Positions 1 through 7,375 of a stretch of DNA of 64,000 nt are shown here, in pieces. Position 1 is the first letter of the stretch. Each line of letters opens with the position of its first letter. The notes beneath the pieces were generated by a model. That model was not told the DNA's origin, made no database searches, and saw only the letters and a list, made by a program, of their open reading frames with translations. Position numbers and translations under genes: made by a program. Origin of the DNA: OLB7 sp966250335 (GTDB taxonomy: Bacteria; Bacteroidota; Ignavibacteria; OLB7); assembly GCA_966250335.1 (NCBI GenBank), contig CBINGZ010000001.1:124001-188000 (forward strand), written 5' to 3'.

Positions 1-420
1 CTTTAACGCATCACGTACGCGTTGTTCATCCGGCTCAATCGACTTTCGCCTAACACGTTCTTTTAAATCACAATAATTCGGTAATCCTCCATGATGTCCT
101 GCAATGTTGAATGCCAGCGGATGGCACACTTCCATCGCTCTGAGCATTCCCGCACTGGAATGATCCGGCCCACGCTCAGCCGTACGCGGAGCACGTAAAT
201 GTTTCTGAATATCGTCAGCAACTTTACCGGCGTCGTGCCACCAACCGTTCCACTCTCCAAAGTGTCCGGAGTCGAAAGCTGAGGCATGAAGCCCCGCACG
301 ACGAGCTACGTTGCCTGAGTGCTCCAGGAATGGTTGCTCTCTCCCGAATTCGTTCACGGAGTGTGCTATGAGATGCTCCCATTCGTTAGGATCTGGTGTA
401 TCCTTTGCAAGATCTTCCAT
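1..420 (-). CDS. cas3: CRISPR-associated Cas3, N-terminal HD nuclease domain (partial, runs off the left edge)
   Basis: This gene has no stop in the window; 140 residues are visible and the 3' end lies beyond base 1. Translation of the minus strand from the ATG at 420 gives the HD-nuclease signature of Cas3: FLEHSGNVARRAG near residue 31, the metal-binding WHDAGKVADDIQKHL near 61, PDHSSAG near 86, and AGHHGGLPNY near 108. Cas3 is the helicase-nuclease recruited by Cascade to shred target DNA in type I CRISPR interference. An in-frame TAG lies three codons upstream, so 420 is the first possible ATG. There is no strong ribosome site. It is co-directional with the WYL regulator 107 bp upstream. 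The base composition is poorer in G+C than the backbone to the right, as expected for a mobile defence locus. The subtype cannot be told from this end alone. Confidence 0.9.
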   Translation of the reverse strand, partial: MEDLAKDTPDPNEWEHLIAHSVNEFGREQPFLEHSGNVARRAGLHASAFDSGHFGEWNGWWHDAGKVADDIQKHLRAPRTAERGPDHSSAGMLRAMEVCHPLAFNIAGHHGGLPNYCDLKERVRRKSIEPDEQRVRDALK

Positions 421-527
421 AGTGCCGTACTAATGGATTTTTGGGATATGATTATGTTTTGGACAGGGCATCTTACTGGCGTATAATCGTAGTGTAAGCA
501 GGCCACATGTTGTTCACGCTCTACTCA

Positions 528-1604
528 TCACTCATACTTACGCCCCACTTCTTCCGCCTGGCGGGCGATAATCGTTCGCAACTCCACTGGCTCCAGAACA
601 GTGATACCAGGCCCCCAGCTCTGTACGAAGCTGCGGATCTCATCCAGTCCCTCCACCTCATAGCTTACTACCATACGTCCATCCTCCATCTCCGACTCGA
701 TCTGCTGTGTCGGGTGGTAAACCTTACGCTTGAAGTACCGTGCTCGGTCCGCTTCCACCATCAGTCGAACCTCATGCACACTTTCGCCGCCCAGAAGATT
801 AAACCGATCTCGGAAATACGTCTCGACGTTGAATCCCTCGGGAACTTCATAGTACGGCGACATATCTTCCGATGGGTTGCAGAACTGCACCACCGAGATA
901 TCGACGATGTTGAACTCGCGGATCGCCTTCCGCATCCGACAGTATGCTACGAGCACCCACGAACCACTACGGGCGACAAGACAGTATGGATCTACTTGAC
1001 GGGCTGGCCAGTGCCGACCCTGACGCGCCGCGTAGTAATCGATCCGAATGCTCTGCTTAGCACTGATTGCCTGCCAAAGCTGCCTGAACACCTCCGCATT
1101 CAACGGCGCCGACGGAGCCTCACCGAAGTACCATTGGCGTCGTTGCGCTTCCACATCAATCGATATCATCGGAGATCTTCCCGTTGCGGGTTGCTTATCG
1201 ACTATAGATAGTTCGGGCGTCGAAATCTTTGCCAGTAACTCCTCGAATGCTCGAAGCAACGGACGAGCCAAGGGCGTCCGCTCCAGGGTAGCAAACGCAG
1301 CCTGGCCGGCAATTACTAGCGTCTGGATCTCCTCATCGCTCAGCGTCAGTCGTCGATACTCCTGCCTCTGATGCTCGACTGGGATGAAAAAACGTTTGGT
1401 TTTCCTCTCCGATTCGATCACCACATCGATTGCCCGGAGTTCCTTGATGAGGCGTCGTAACTGCCGTATCGATAGCCCAAAGAGTCCTTCCAGATCACAG
1501 TAGGCGAGTCGATGCCCACGATTCAGCAGGATATAAAGCCTCTGAGCATTTAATGAGAGCGTATCGAGTTTCGCCCGTGCGGTATTGAATGCCGTACTCA
1601 ACAT
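528..1604 (-). CDS. WYL-domain transcriptional regulator, probably of the CRISPR-Cas operon
   Basis: This 358-residue protein has an N-terminal winged-helix region (about residues 10-60, LAYCDLEGLFGLSIRQLRRL) and a central WYL ligand-sensing domain from about residue 190 (SIRIDYYAARQG, then VDPYCLVARSGSWVLVAYC). The C-terminal extension is typical of WCX. I chose the ATG at 1604 over the one at 1637 because AGAGG stands 7 bases before it. WYL proteins are DNA-binding regulators often encoded beside CRISPR-Cas and other defence systems. Here it lies just upstream of cas3 in the same direction, so regulating that operon and itself is the simplest role (inference). Confidence 0.85.
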   Translation of the reverse strand: MLSTAFNTARAKLDTLSLNAQRLYILLNRGHRLAYCDLEGLFGLSIRQLRRLIKELRAIDVVIESERKTKRFFIPVEHQRQEYRRLTLSDEEIQTLVIAGQAAFATLERTPLARPLLRAFEELLAKISTPELSIVDKQPATGRSPMISIDVEAQRRQWYFGEAPSAPLNAEVFRQLWQAISAKQSIRIDYYAARQGRHWPARQVDPYCLVARSGSWVLVAYCRMRKAIREFNIVDISVVQFCNPSEDMSPYYEVPEGFNVETYFRDRFNLLGGESVHEVRLMVEADRARYFKRKVYHPTQQIESEMEDGRMVVSYEVEGLDEIRSFVQSWGPGITVLEPVELRTIIARQAEEVGRKYE

Positions 1605-2226
1605 ACTGGAACCTCTTTGGGATATGGGACATCTCATGACCGTTTTCCACGCTTGTCATACCGTGAAGAACCTGCCTCACTGACTGTGAGATGAAGTTAA
1701 TGAAACTTCATGTTGTTTTACAGGTAGGTCTTTGTACTCCTATGAACGAGCTGCGCATCACTTGTAGGGTAGCACCATCATCGATGAGGCGAAGTTCTGG
1801 CCTATGGAGAGGAGAGATGATAAGCTTGTACGGTGAGATCGTGGTCGCCGACGCACGATAGGTTAGGACACTTCCGACTGGAACCGTCTGACAGTTCCAA
1901 GAGGTAGCGGAAAACAGGCCTGCTAGAATCCAGGTTCCTCCTCATGACTCCTTCCCTTGCTACTAGATTCTGTTGTTCTTGCTTCGTCAATCGATATCGT
2001 CGAAGCCTGCTGTGCAGACTGTTAGACATATATCGCATGTAAGAGAACCACTCTTGCCTCTGCCAGCATCAGTAGTCACCTCACACAGCATCTTTATATC
2101 GCAGCAAATATACTCGTAGCGCGACAAAACTACTTGTCTAATGTTGATCTGTGGAGATATAGAAGGTGTAGGGGGATGTTGAAGTCCCGACAATAGTACG
2201 GTAACGACCCGGTGGTGGCCATGTAT
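1605..2226. other. About 620 bp without a convincing gene
   Basis: Between the WYL start and the small gene pair no frame has both a ribosome site and recognisable protein features. Minus-strand frames of 68-78 codons (1802-2038, 1987-2193) exist but lack a Shine-Dalgarno site and have odd composition. The stretch is A+T richer than the backbone. It may be decayed accessory DNA at the edge of the CRISPR locus. Apart from the inverted repeat at 1691-1711, I see nothing structured in it. Confidence 0.5.
1691..1711. promoter_or_regulatory. Inverted repeat upstream of the WYL regulator, possible operator
   Basis: ATGAAGTT and AACTTCAT form an 8-bp perfect inverted repeat with a 5-base spacer. 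It lies about 87 bp upstream of the WYL start codon. The position suits a dimeric regulator site, and autoregulation by the WYL protein is a guess from position only. Confidence 0.3.
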
Positions 2227-2409
2227 TCAGACCATGTTCAAGATCGTGCCAAAGCAGATGTACTCGCTGGTCGAGATGCGCCCCAATATCTCTGTGAACC
2301 CTCTCACCTTTCCAGAACGAAACAAATTCACCTCGCCGACATCGAAATCCCTGGCTCGAACAACCCGACTCGGAACTCCACCGTACAACATCGGCTTCCC
2401 TGAAATCAA
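2227..2409 (-). CDS. Small unknown protein, second gene of an overlapping pair
   Basis: This encodes 60 residues, basic in the middle (RVVRARDFDVGEVNLFRSGK). Its ATG overlaps the TGA of the preceding small gene in an ATGA arrangement, the usual sign of translational coupling. It has no signal peptide or membrane segment, and I do not recognise a family. A tiny coupled pair next to a CRISPR locus suggests a toxin-antitoxin type unit or remnant, but nothing in the sequence proves this. Confidence 0.4.
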   Translation of the reverse strand: MISGKPMLYGGVPSRVVRARDFDVGEVNLFRSGKVRGFTEILGRISTSEYICFGTILNMV

Positions 2410-2603
2410 TCTTCGCGTACTTCCTCATCCCCATCGGTCGCATCCTGCTTCTTTTCGTTCTCCCGGCGTCGAGCCAGGATGCGCGCAATGGTGGCGCGGC
2501 CGGCATCGTTGGTCATGCTGCCGCCGTTTTCTATCGATTCCAGTAATTCCTTCGCTTCCTGACCCGTAACAGGTCCGGACACCGTGCGAAATGGGTATTC
2601 CAT
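2406..2603 (-). CDS. Small acidic protein, first gene of an overlapping pair
   Basis: This encodes 65 residues with helix-rich character (QEAKELLESIENGG, then ATIARILARRRENEKK) and a very acidic C-terminus. AGGAGG stands 7-8 bases before the ATG, one of the best ribosome sites in this part of the window, so translation is likely. The stop overlaps the next small gene. Size, charge and layout fit an antitoxin-like protein, but no DNA-binding motif is clear, and function is not assigned. Confidence 0.6.
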   Translation of the reverse strand: MEYPFRTVSGPVTGQEAKELLESIENGGSMTNDAGRATIARILARRRENEKKQDATDGDEEVRED

Positions 2604-2752
2604 GGGATCTCCTCCTATGAATTTCTTCGGGTTGATGTAATCAGGACGTACGGTAGTGTGGGGCCTAATCTACAATGGAGTGCCCCTTCCTTCAAGGAAA
2701 AGATATTCCGGCGATTAATGCAGCGGTAATTCGACCTTGCTCGATATTTCCG

Positions 2753-3589
2753 TCACGGCAGAATTGCAAAGACCCGCGCCGGAAATCCGGAGCCGTTCTT
2801 CGGCTTCGGGAATGTGACCACGGCCAGCGCTCCCGATTCCGGCACCTGATCCAGATTCGTCAGAAGCTCGATCTGATAATGATCGGTTTGCAGAATATAG
2901 GTCTCCAGCGAATAATCATCTTTCGTTGTCGCAGTTCCGGGGTCGGTGTCGGTTGTCTCGTGGCCCGATGCGGTGATCTTCCGTTCCTCGTACAGATATT
3001 TCAGCACCTCCATGCTCCAGCCGGGATAATGCGCCACACTGTCGGCTCCGATATTCTGCATCGCGGCCATGTCCGGCCAGCGGCGCGACCAGTCGGTGCG
3101 CATCGTCACGAACGCAGCGGCCGGTATCGGGCCGTGCTTCTTCTCCCAGCCCCGCACATCCTCCATCGTGATCGTGTAATCGGGGTTCGTCGCAACCTTC
3201 TCATGCACGTCGATGACGACCATCGGCATGATCATCTCCCTGACGTCGATCTGATCCAACGTCCGCTTCCCCTGCACGAAATGGGCGGGAGGATCGGCAT
3301 GGGTTCCCCACTGTCCCACATGCGTGAACGACTCCGCGAAGAATCCGCTCCCTTCCTTGCCGGGACCGGGAGTATACCAGTAGAGAGTATCTCTCTTCTC
3401 GTCGTGAAACCCCTTCCAGTGCGGGATGCCGGGACCGAACGCGTGCGTGAGATCGACGAACTTCCTGGTGCTGATCACCTTCCAGGCGTCGTCGAGGGTC
3501 ATCGGCGCGGGCTCGCGGGTGCAGGAGAGGAGGGCGGGGAGAAGGCCGATGATCGCGAGGGCCGGAGGGAAACAGCGGGTACGGTTCAT
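2753..3589 (-). CDS. Cyclase-family (kynurenine formamidase-like) metal-dependent hydrolase, lipoprotein
   Basis: This 278-residue protein belongs to the cyclase family (Pfam PF04199). It shows FVDLTHAFGPGIPHW near residue 39 and the metal-binding WGTHADPPAHF near residue 95. I start it at the ATG at 3589 because that gives an export signal ending in a lipobox (LLPALLSC at about residues 15-22); a longer frame to 3694 has no sensible N-terminus. Members hydrolyse amides or lactones such as N-formylkynurenine. The lipoprotein anchor places this one in the envelope. The substrate is unknown. Confidence 0.8.
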   Translation of the reverse strand: MNRTRCFPPALAIIGLLPALLSCTREPAPMTLDDAWKVISTRKFVDLTHAFGPGIPHWKGFHDEKRDTLYWYTPGPGKEGSGFFAESFTHVGQWGTHADPPAHFVQGKRTLDQIDVREMIMPMVVIDVHEKVATNPDYTITMEDVRGWEKKHGPIPAAAFVTMRTDWSRRWPDMAAMQNIGADSVAHYPGWSMEVLKYLYEERKITASGHETTDTDPGTATTKDDYSLETYILQTDHYQIELLTNLDQVPESGALAVVTFPKPKNGSGFPARVFAILP

Positions 3590-3778
3590 GGTCGGATGAG
3601 CTGTTGAAGGATTACATGGTCGATCGTGAAGGATGCCGCGGTCGTTCCACTCCCGCTCGGCAGCATCGGCGAGGCCTTCTCCGAAATCGTGCATCGGAAG
3701 GGCCTCCCGTCGGAAACGTCGGATGTCATCGCGAGTATAATTCCGTCGGTAGGGAGCGTGTCATGACCCCGGAGAAGG

Positions 3779-4507
3779 TCACCCCCGGTTCCACTCCACG
3801 AACCCGGTCCCCGACCAGTGGCCGAACGAGGTGACGTCCAGCTTCGGCATGTCGATCTCCCGCCAGATCGCCAGCATGTTCCAGACACGGATGTCGTCGA
3901 AGACGAGGAGCGGGTTCCGGGGAAGCCCGACCTCGGCCAGACGGCGCATCACGACCCGCTCGAACACGCCGTCCTTCGGTCCGTCGATGAAGATGATCTC
4001 GGCCGAACGGAAGAGCTCCGCATGGAGCCGCATCGTTGCGGGATCGGCAACGTCTCCGATCACCTGCACCATGGTGCCGTCGGCGAAATCCTCCTTGCGC
4101 AATGCGGTGTCGGAGAACTCCCGCCACGGGATGATGTCGAAGGTGTGGAGACGTCCTCCCGACGGCAGAGCACGATGGATGGCAAGGGCGGAGAGTCCGG
4201 TGGAGGTTCCGATCTCCACCACGGAGGCGGGTCGGCACTCTTCCATGAGACCCGCGAGCAGTTTGTAATGCTCTCCGGGCCAGACCTCGGGGTAGTAGGG
4301 GGGATCGGGCATCCGCTCGGTCACGTGGGACATCGAGATCCCCCGGGCACGGTCCGCGGCGCGGAGCGCAAGGTCGATCAGTCGGTCGGTCGGCTTTGCC
4401 GGCTCGTCGTCCGCGGAGGCGATGGCGGAGTACTCGACGTGACGCGCGTGTACCGGAAGAGGGCGTGCGCCGGGGCCGCCGATGATCTGTCTGAGTGTTC
4501 GGGGCAT
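3779..4507 (-). CDS. SAM-dependent O-methyltransferase (class I)
   Basis: This 242-residue protein carries methyltransferase motif I as VVEIGTSTGLSALAIH near residue 91. The downstream acidic residue is in HTFDIIPW, and a motif IV-like segment IIFIDGPKDG near 162 resembles the catechol-O-methyltransferase/Methyltransf_24 group, where that aspartate helps bind metal. No signal peptide is present, so it is cytoplasmic. It lies upstream of the cyclase gene on the same strand with a 189-bp gap. The methyl acceptor is unknown. Confidence 0.75.
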   Translation of the reverse strand: MPRTLRQIIGGPGARPLPVHARHVEYSAIASADDEPAKPTDRLIDLALRAADRARGISMSHVTERMPDPPYYPEVWPGEHYKLLAGLMEECRPASVVEIGTSTGLSALAIHRALPSGGRLHTFDIIPWREFSDTALRKEDFADGTMVQVIGDVADPATMRLHAELFRSAEIIFIDGPKDGVFERVVMRRLAEVGLPRNPLLVFDDIRVWNMLAIWREIDMPKLDVTSFGHWSGTGFVEWNRG

Positions 4508-4610
4508 GGTGTTGGGGTACTCTTTGTGGCTCCCGGAATACGAAGAGGAAATAAACAGGGAGTCACAGAGGACACAGAGTTAGGAGAAGAGAGAGAACAA
4601 ACTTACGGCG

Positions 4611-4640
4611 TTGGGGGGAGATGGCAGTGGAGTAGATTGC
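4611..4640 (+). promoter_or_regulatory. Predicted Bacteroidota-type promoter of the TPR-NHL gene
   Basis: TTG at 4611-4613 is followed, after exactly 19 bases, by TAGATTGC at 4633-4640. This matches the -33/-7 layout known in Bacteroidota (TTTG, 19-21 bp, TAnnTTTG) with a relaxed right end. The start codon is 40 bases downstream. Confidence 0.5.
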
Positions 4641-4680
4641 AACGGCCGCGTATGCTTGAACATCGTACCAGGAGATCGTT

Positions 4681-6159
4681 ATGCCGCAGAACTCCGATGA
4701 GATACTTCGCACCTACATGGAGAACGTTCTGAAGCTGCAGCGGGAACGGGAACAGAACCCGCTGACCGACGCGGAACTGAAACAGATCGCCTTCGAGGCG
4801 GGGATGTCGGAGGATGACATCGCCTACGTGGAACGGAGCTTTCTGGACCACATGAACAGGGGGGAGGGATTCATCCGCTATGAGAACTGGGACGGCGCGG
4901 TCTCCGAACTGGAACAGGCCGTCGCCCTCTCCCCGGCAAACGTCACCGCTCTCTCCGCGCTCGCAACCGCCAGCTGGAGCCGCGCGCGACTCTCCGGCAA
5001 CGACCGGGATCGTGCCAGGGCCGAGGAGGTCGCCCGCCGCGCCCTCAAACTCGATTCCAGAAACGACACGGCGCTGCGGGTTCTCAGTGCGATAGAAAAA
5101 GGGAAGCATAAACGGAACTCGGCCTCCTCGACACTCCCTGAAGCCCGGGGCCGGGCGACCCGTATGGTCATGCTGATGCTGGCGATCGCTCTCCTCGGGG
5201 TCGGTCTGAGCGTCTTCATGGTCTTCTCGGGTTCCGATACGCCGGAGCCCCTTCCGATGGAGACACAGCCGCCGATCGAAGCGCCTCCCGCTCCGCCGGC
5301 TCCTCCCGCTCCGAAGCCTCCTTCCGACGAACGCCTGCTCAAACCGGTCATGAAGTTCGGGAGCGAGGGGATCGGTCCCGGCATGTTCACCGACGCCCGC
5401 AGTATCGCCGTCGACGGCGCGGGGCATATCTATGTGGGGGAATACGGGAGCGGACGGATTCAGGTCTTCGATTCGCTCGGGGCGTTTATCACGCAGTGGA
5501 GCATCGGGACGAAGAAGTATCTGAAATCGCTCACGGCCGATCGTCGCGGGACGGTCTACGCGGTCCACAGCGGGCGTATCCATCGCTTCGAGGGGTTGAC
5601 GGGGAAGCCGCTGGGAGAACTCAGATACGGGGGAGGACCGGGGTTCACATTCGCCTCGGCGACGGCCGACGGCGGACTTGTGGCGGCATGGGACGGACAC
5701 TGGCGCGGGGGAATCCTGGTCAACGTCAAGAGCAAGGATGATATCATCCGCTTCGGAGCGGACGGGAAGGTGGTCAGGACGATCCGTACGGCGATCAGCT
5801 CGGCCAGCGACGAGCTGGAGATGGACGCACAGGTCGCCGCCGACGGCCTGGGGAACATCTACGCGCTCGGTCGCATGACCTCCGCCGTCTTCAGGTTCAG
5901 CCCCGAAGGGAAATTCGCCAACCGCTTCGGCGGCAGAGGGAACCAGCCCGGACAGTTCAGGTTCCCCCAGGCGATCGCCGTCGACGGGAAGGGACGGGTG
6001 ATCATCGCCGACAACGGTCTCAAGGTCTTCGATACCGACGGACGATTCATCGGCGAGATGGATATCCGCCCCTTCCCCTCCGGCATCGTCGTCAACGACC
6101 GGAACGAGGTACTGATCGTGGGACGGACGGAGGTGGCCAAATATCGAATAGGGATATAG
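4681..6159 (+). CDS. TPR - single membrane segment - NHL-repeat protein
   Basis: This 492-residue protein has four parts. Residues 1-60 are a helical region. TPR-like repeats follow at about 60-140 (YENWDGAVSELEQAVALSP). One membrane segment lies at about 161-182 (MVMLMLAIALLGVGLSVFMV). A proline-rich linker leads to an NHL beta-propeller from about residue 220, with repeats such as ARSIAVDGAGHIYVGEYGSG and PQAIAVDGKGRVIIADNG. The layout puts the TPRs in the cytoplasm and the propeller in the periplasm. AGGAGA lies 5 bases before the ATG. A scaffold or sensor role is inferred; no enzyme motif is seen. Confidence 0.75.
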   Translation: MPQNSDEILRTYMENVLKLQREREQNPLTDAELKQIAFEAGMSEDDIAYVERSFLDHMNRGEGFIRYENWDGAVSELEQAVALSPANVTALSALATASWSRARLSGNDRDRARAEEVARRALKLDSRNDTALRVLSAIEKGKHKRNSASSTLPEARGRATRMVMLMLAIALLGVGLSVFMVFSGSDTPEPLPMETQPPIEAPPAPPAPPAPKPPSDERLLKPVMKFGSEGIGPGMFTDARSIAVDGAGHIYVGEYGSGRIQVFDSLGAFITQWSIGTKKYLKSLTADRRGTVYAVHSGRIHRFEGLTGKPLGELRYGGGPGFTFASATADGGLVAAWDGHWRGGILVNVKSKDDIIRFGADGKVVRTIRTAISSASDELEMDAQVAADGLGNIYALGRMTSAVFRFSPEGKFANRFGGRGNQPGQFRFPQAIAVDGKGRVIIADNGLKVFDTDGRFIGEMDIRPFPSGIVVNDRNEVLIVGRTEVAKYRIGI

Positions 6160-6296
6160 CCCTCACGGCGCGATCGGTGGGCGTGATGAGGAACGATCCG
6201 ATCGGCGCACGCGTTCTCCCGGCAGAACCGGTTGCCGGCGGGCGCCTCCATGAAACCGAGTGGAAGTGACCGCCCGGCGCCGCGCGGGAAGGCGCC

Positions 6297-7088
6297 ATGA
6301 GGACACGAGCCAGCATAAAGGGGCATCCGATCCATCAGATGCTCATCCCTTTTCCGATCGGATTTCTGATCGGGGCGCTGCTGTTCGATCTTCTCGGCCT
6401 CCTGCTCGACAGCCCGGGCTTCTGGGTCACCGGATCGTATCTCGCCACGGCGGGGATCGTCGCCGGCCTGCTCGCGGCGATCCCGGGTCTCGTCGACTAT
6501 CTTTTCACCGTCCCTCCCGGAAGCTCCGCCAGGTCACGCGGCACCAGGCACATGCTCACGATGATCGGTGTGCTGGTTCTCTTCGGCACGGCCCGAATCA
6601 TACGGGGCGATCCGGAGACGCGTCCCGAGACGGTCGTGATCATCCTCGAACTTCTCGCCGCAGGCGCGCTCGGGGGTGGGGCATGGCTGGGGGGAACGCT
6701 CGTGCTCCGCAACTTCATCGGCCCTGACCATCGCCATGCGGGAGCGGGAAAATGGAAGGAGGAGACCCTCTCCGCGACCGAAGGAGCGATCCGGGTCGCC
6801 GACTCCGACGAACTCAAGCCGAACCAGATGAAGCTCGTCCACATCGGCGACCGACGCCTCGTGATAGGACGAAGCGACTCCGGATATGTCGCATTCGACG
6901 ACGCCTGCACCCACCGCGGCGGCTCGCTGGCCGACGGCGTGATGATCTGCGACACGGTCCACTGCCTCTGGCACGGATCGCAGTTCGATGTACGCACCGG
7001 TGTCCCCAAAGCCGGCCCGGCAAAGGAGAAGATCGGAACCTACCGGGTCGAGGAGAGGGAGGGCGGGGTGTTCGTGGTGCTGGGGTAG
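6297..7088 (+). CDS. DUF2231 membrane domain fused to a Rieske [2Fe-2S] domain
   Basis: This has 263 residues. Residues 1-145 hold four hydrophobic segments typical of DUF2231. Residues about 160-263 are a Rieske ferredoxin domain with the cluster ligands in CTHRGGS (near 203) and CLWHGSQFD (near 223). The domain is expected to carry electrons at the membrane. No partner oxygenase or reductase lies next to it. Similar fusions are known in several phyla, and the electron acceptor is not defined here. Confidence 0.8.
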   Translation: MRTRASIKGHPIHQMLIPFPIGFLIGALLFDLLGLLLDSPGFWVTGSYLATAGIVAGLLAAIPGLVDYLFTVPPGSSARSRGTRHMLTMIGVLVLFGTARIIRGDPETRPETVVIILELLAAGALGGGAWLGGTLVLRNFIGPDHRHAGAGKWKEETLSATEGAIRVADSDELKPNQMKLVHIGDRRLVIGRSDSGYVAFDDACTHRGGSLADGVMICDTVHCLWHGSQFDVRTGVPKAGPAKEKIGTYRVEEREGGVFVVLG

Positions 7089-7375
7089 GATTTCACCGCT
7101 TGATTCTCCAGAATCCATTATCGCTACTCCCGGTGGCTCGATCTTTGCGTCGCAATTGTACGGGCATGTTATGTACCTTTGGCTGTTTCTCGGACCGCCC
7201 GATCGAACGCTCCGCTTCCTTTAATCCACGTCTGTCGGCACTCCGAGCGATCTTCTATTCCATGCCGTATTCCGTCGTCGGCGGAACATCGGCTCACTCT
7301 TCTCCCGTTACCGTTATGCGTTTCTCGATCACACATCACTGCTTCCTATCCTCGCGTTCGAAGCTCCGATACGGC

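Noticed and set aside
2138..2569. Longer frames on both strands across the small gene pair (122 and 111 codons)
   Set aside because: They lack ribosome sites and have proline/arginine-rich antisense composition, unlike the coupled pair.
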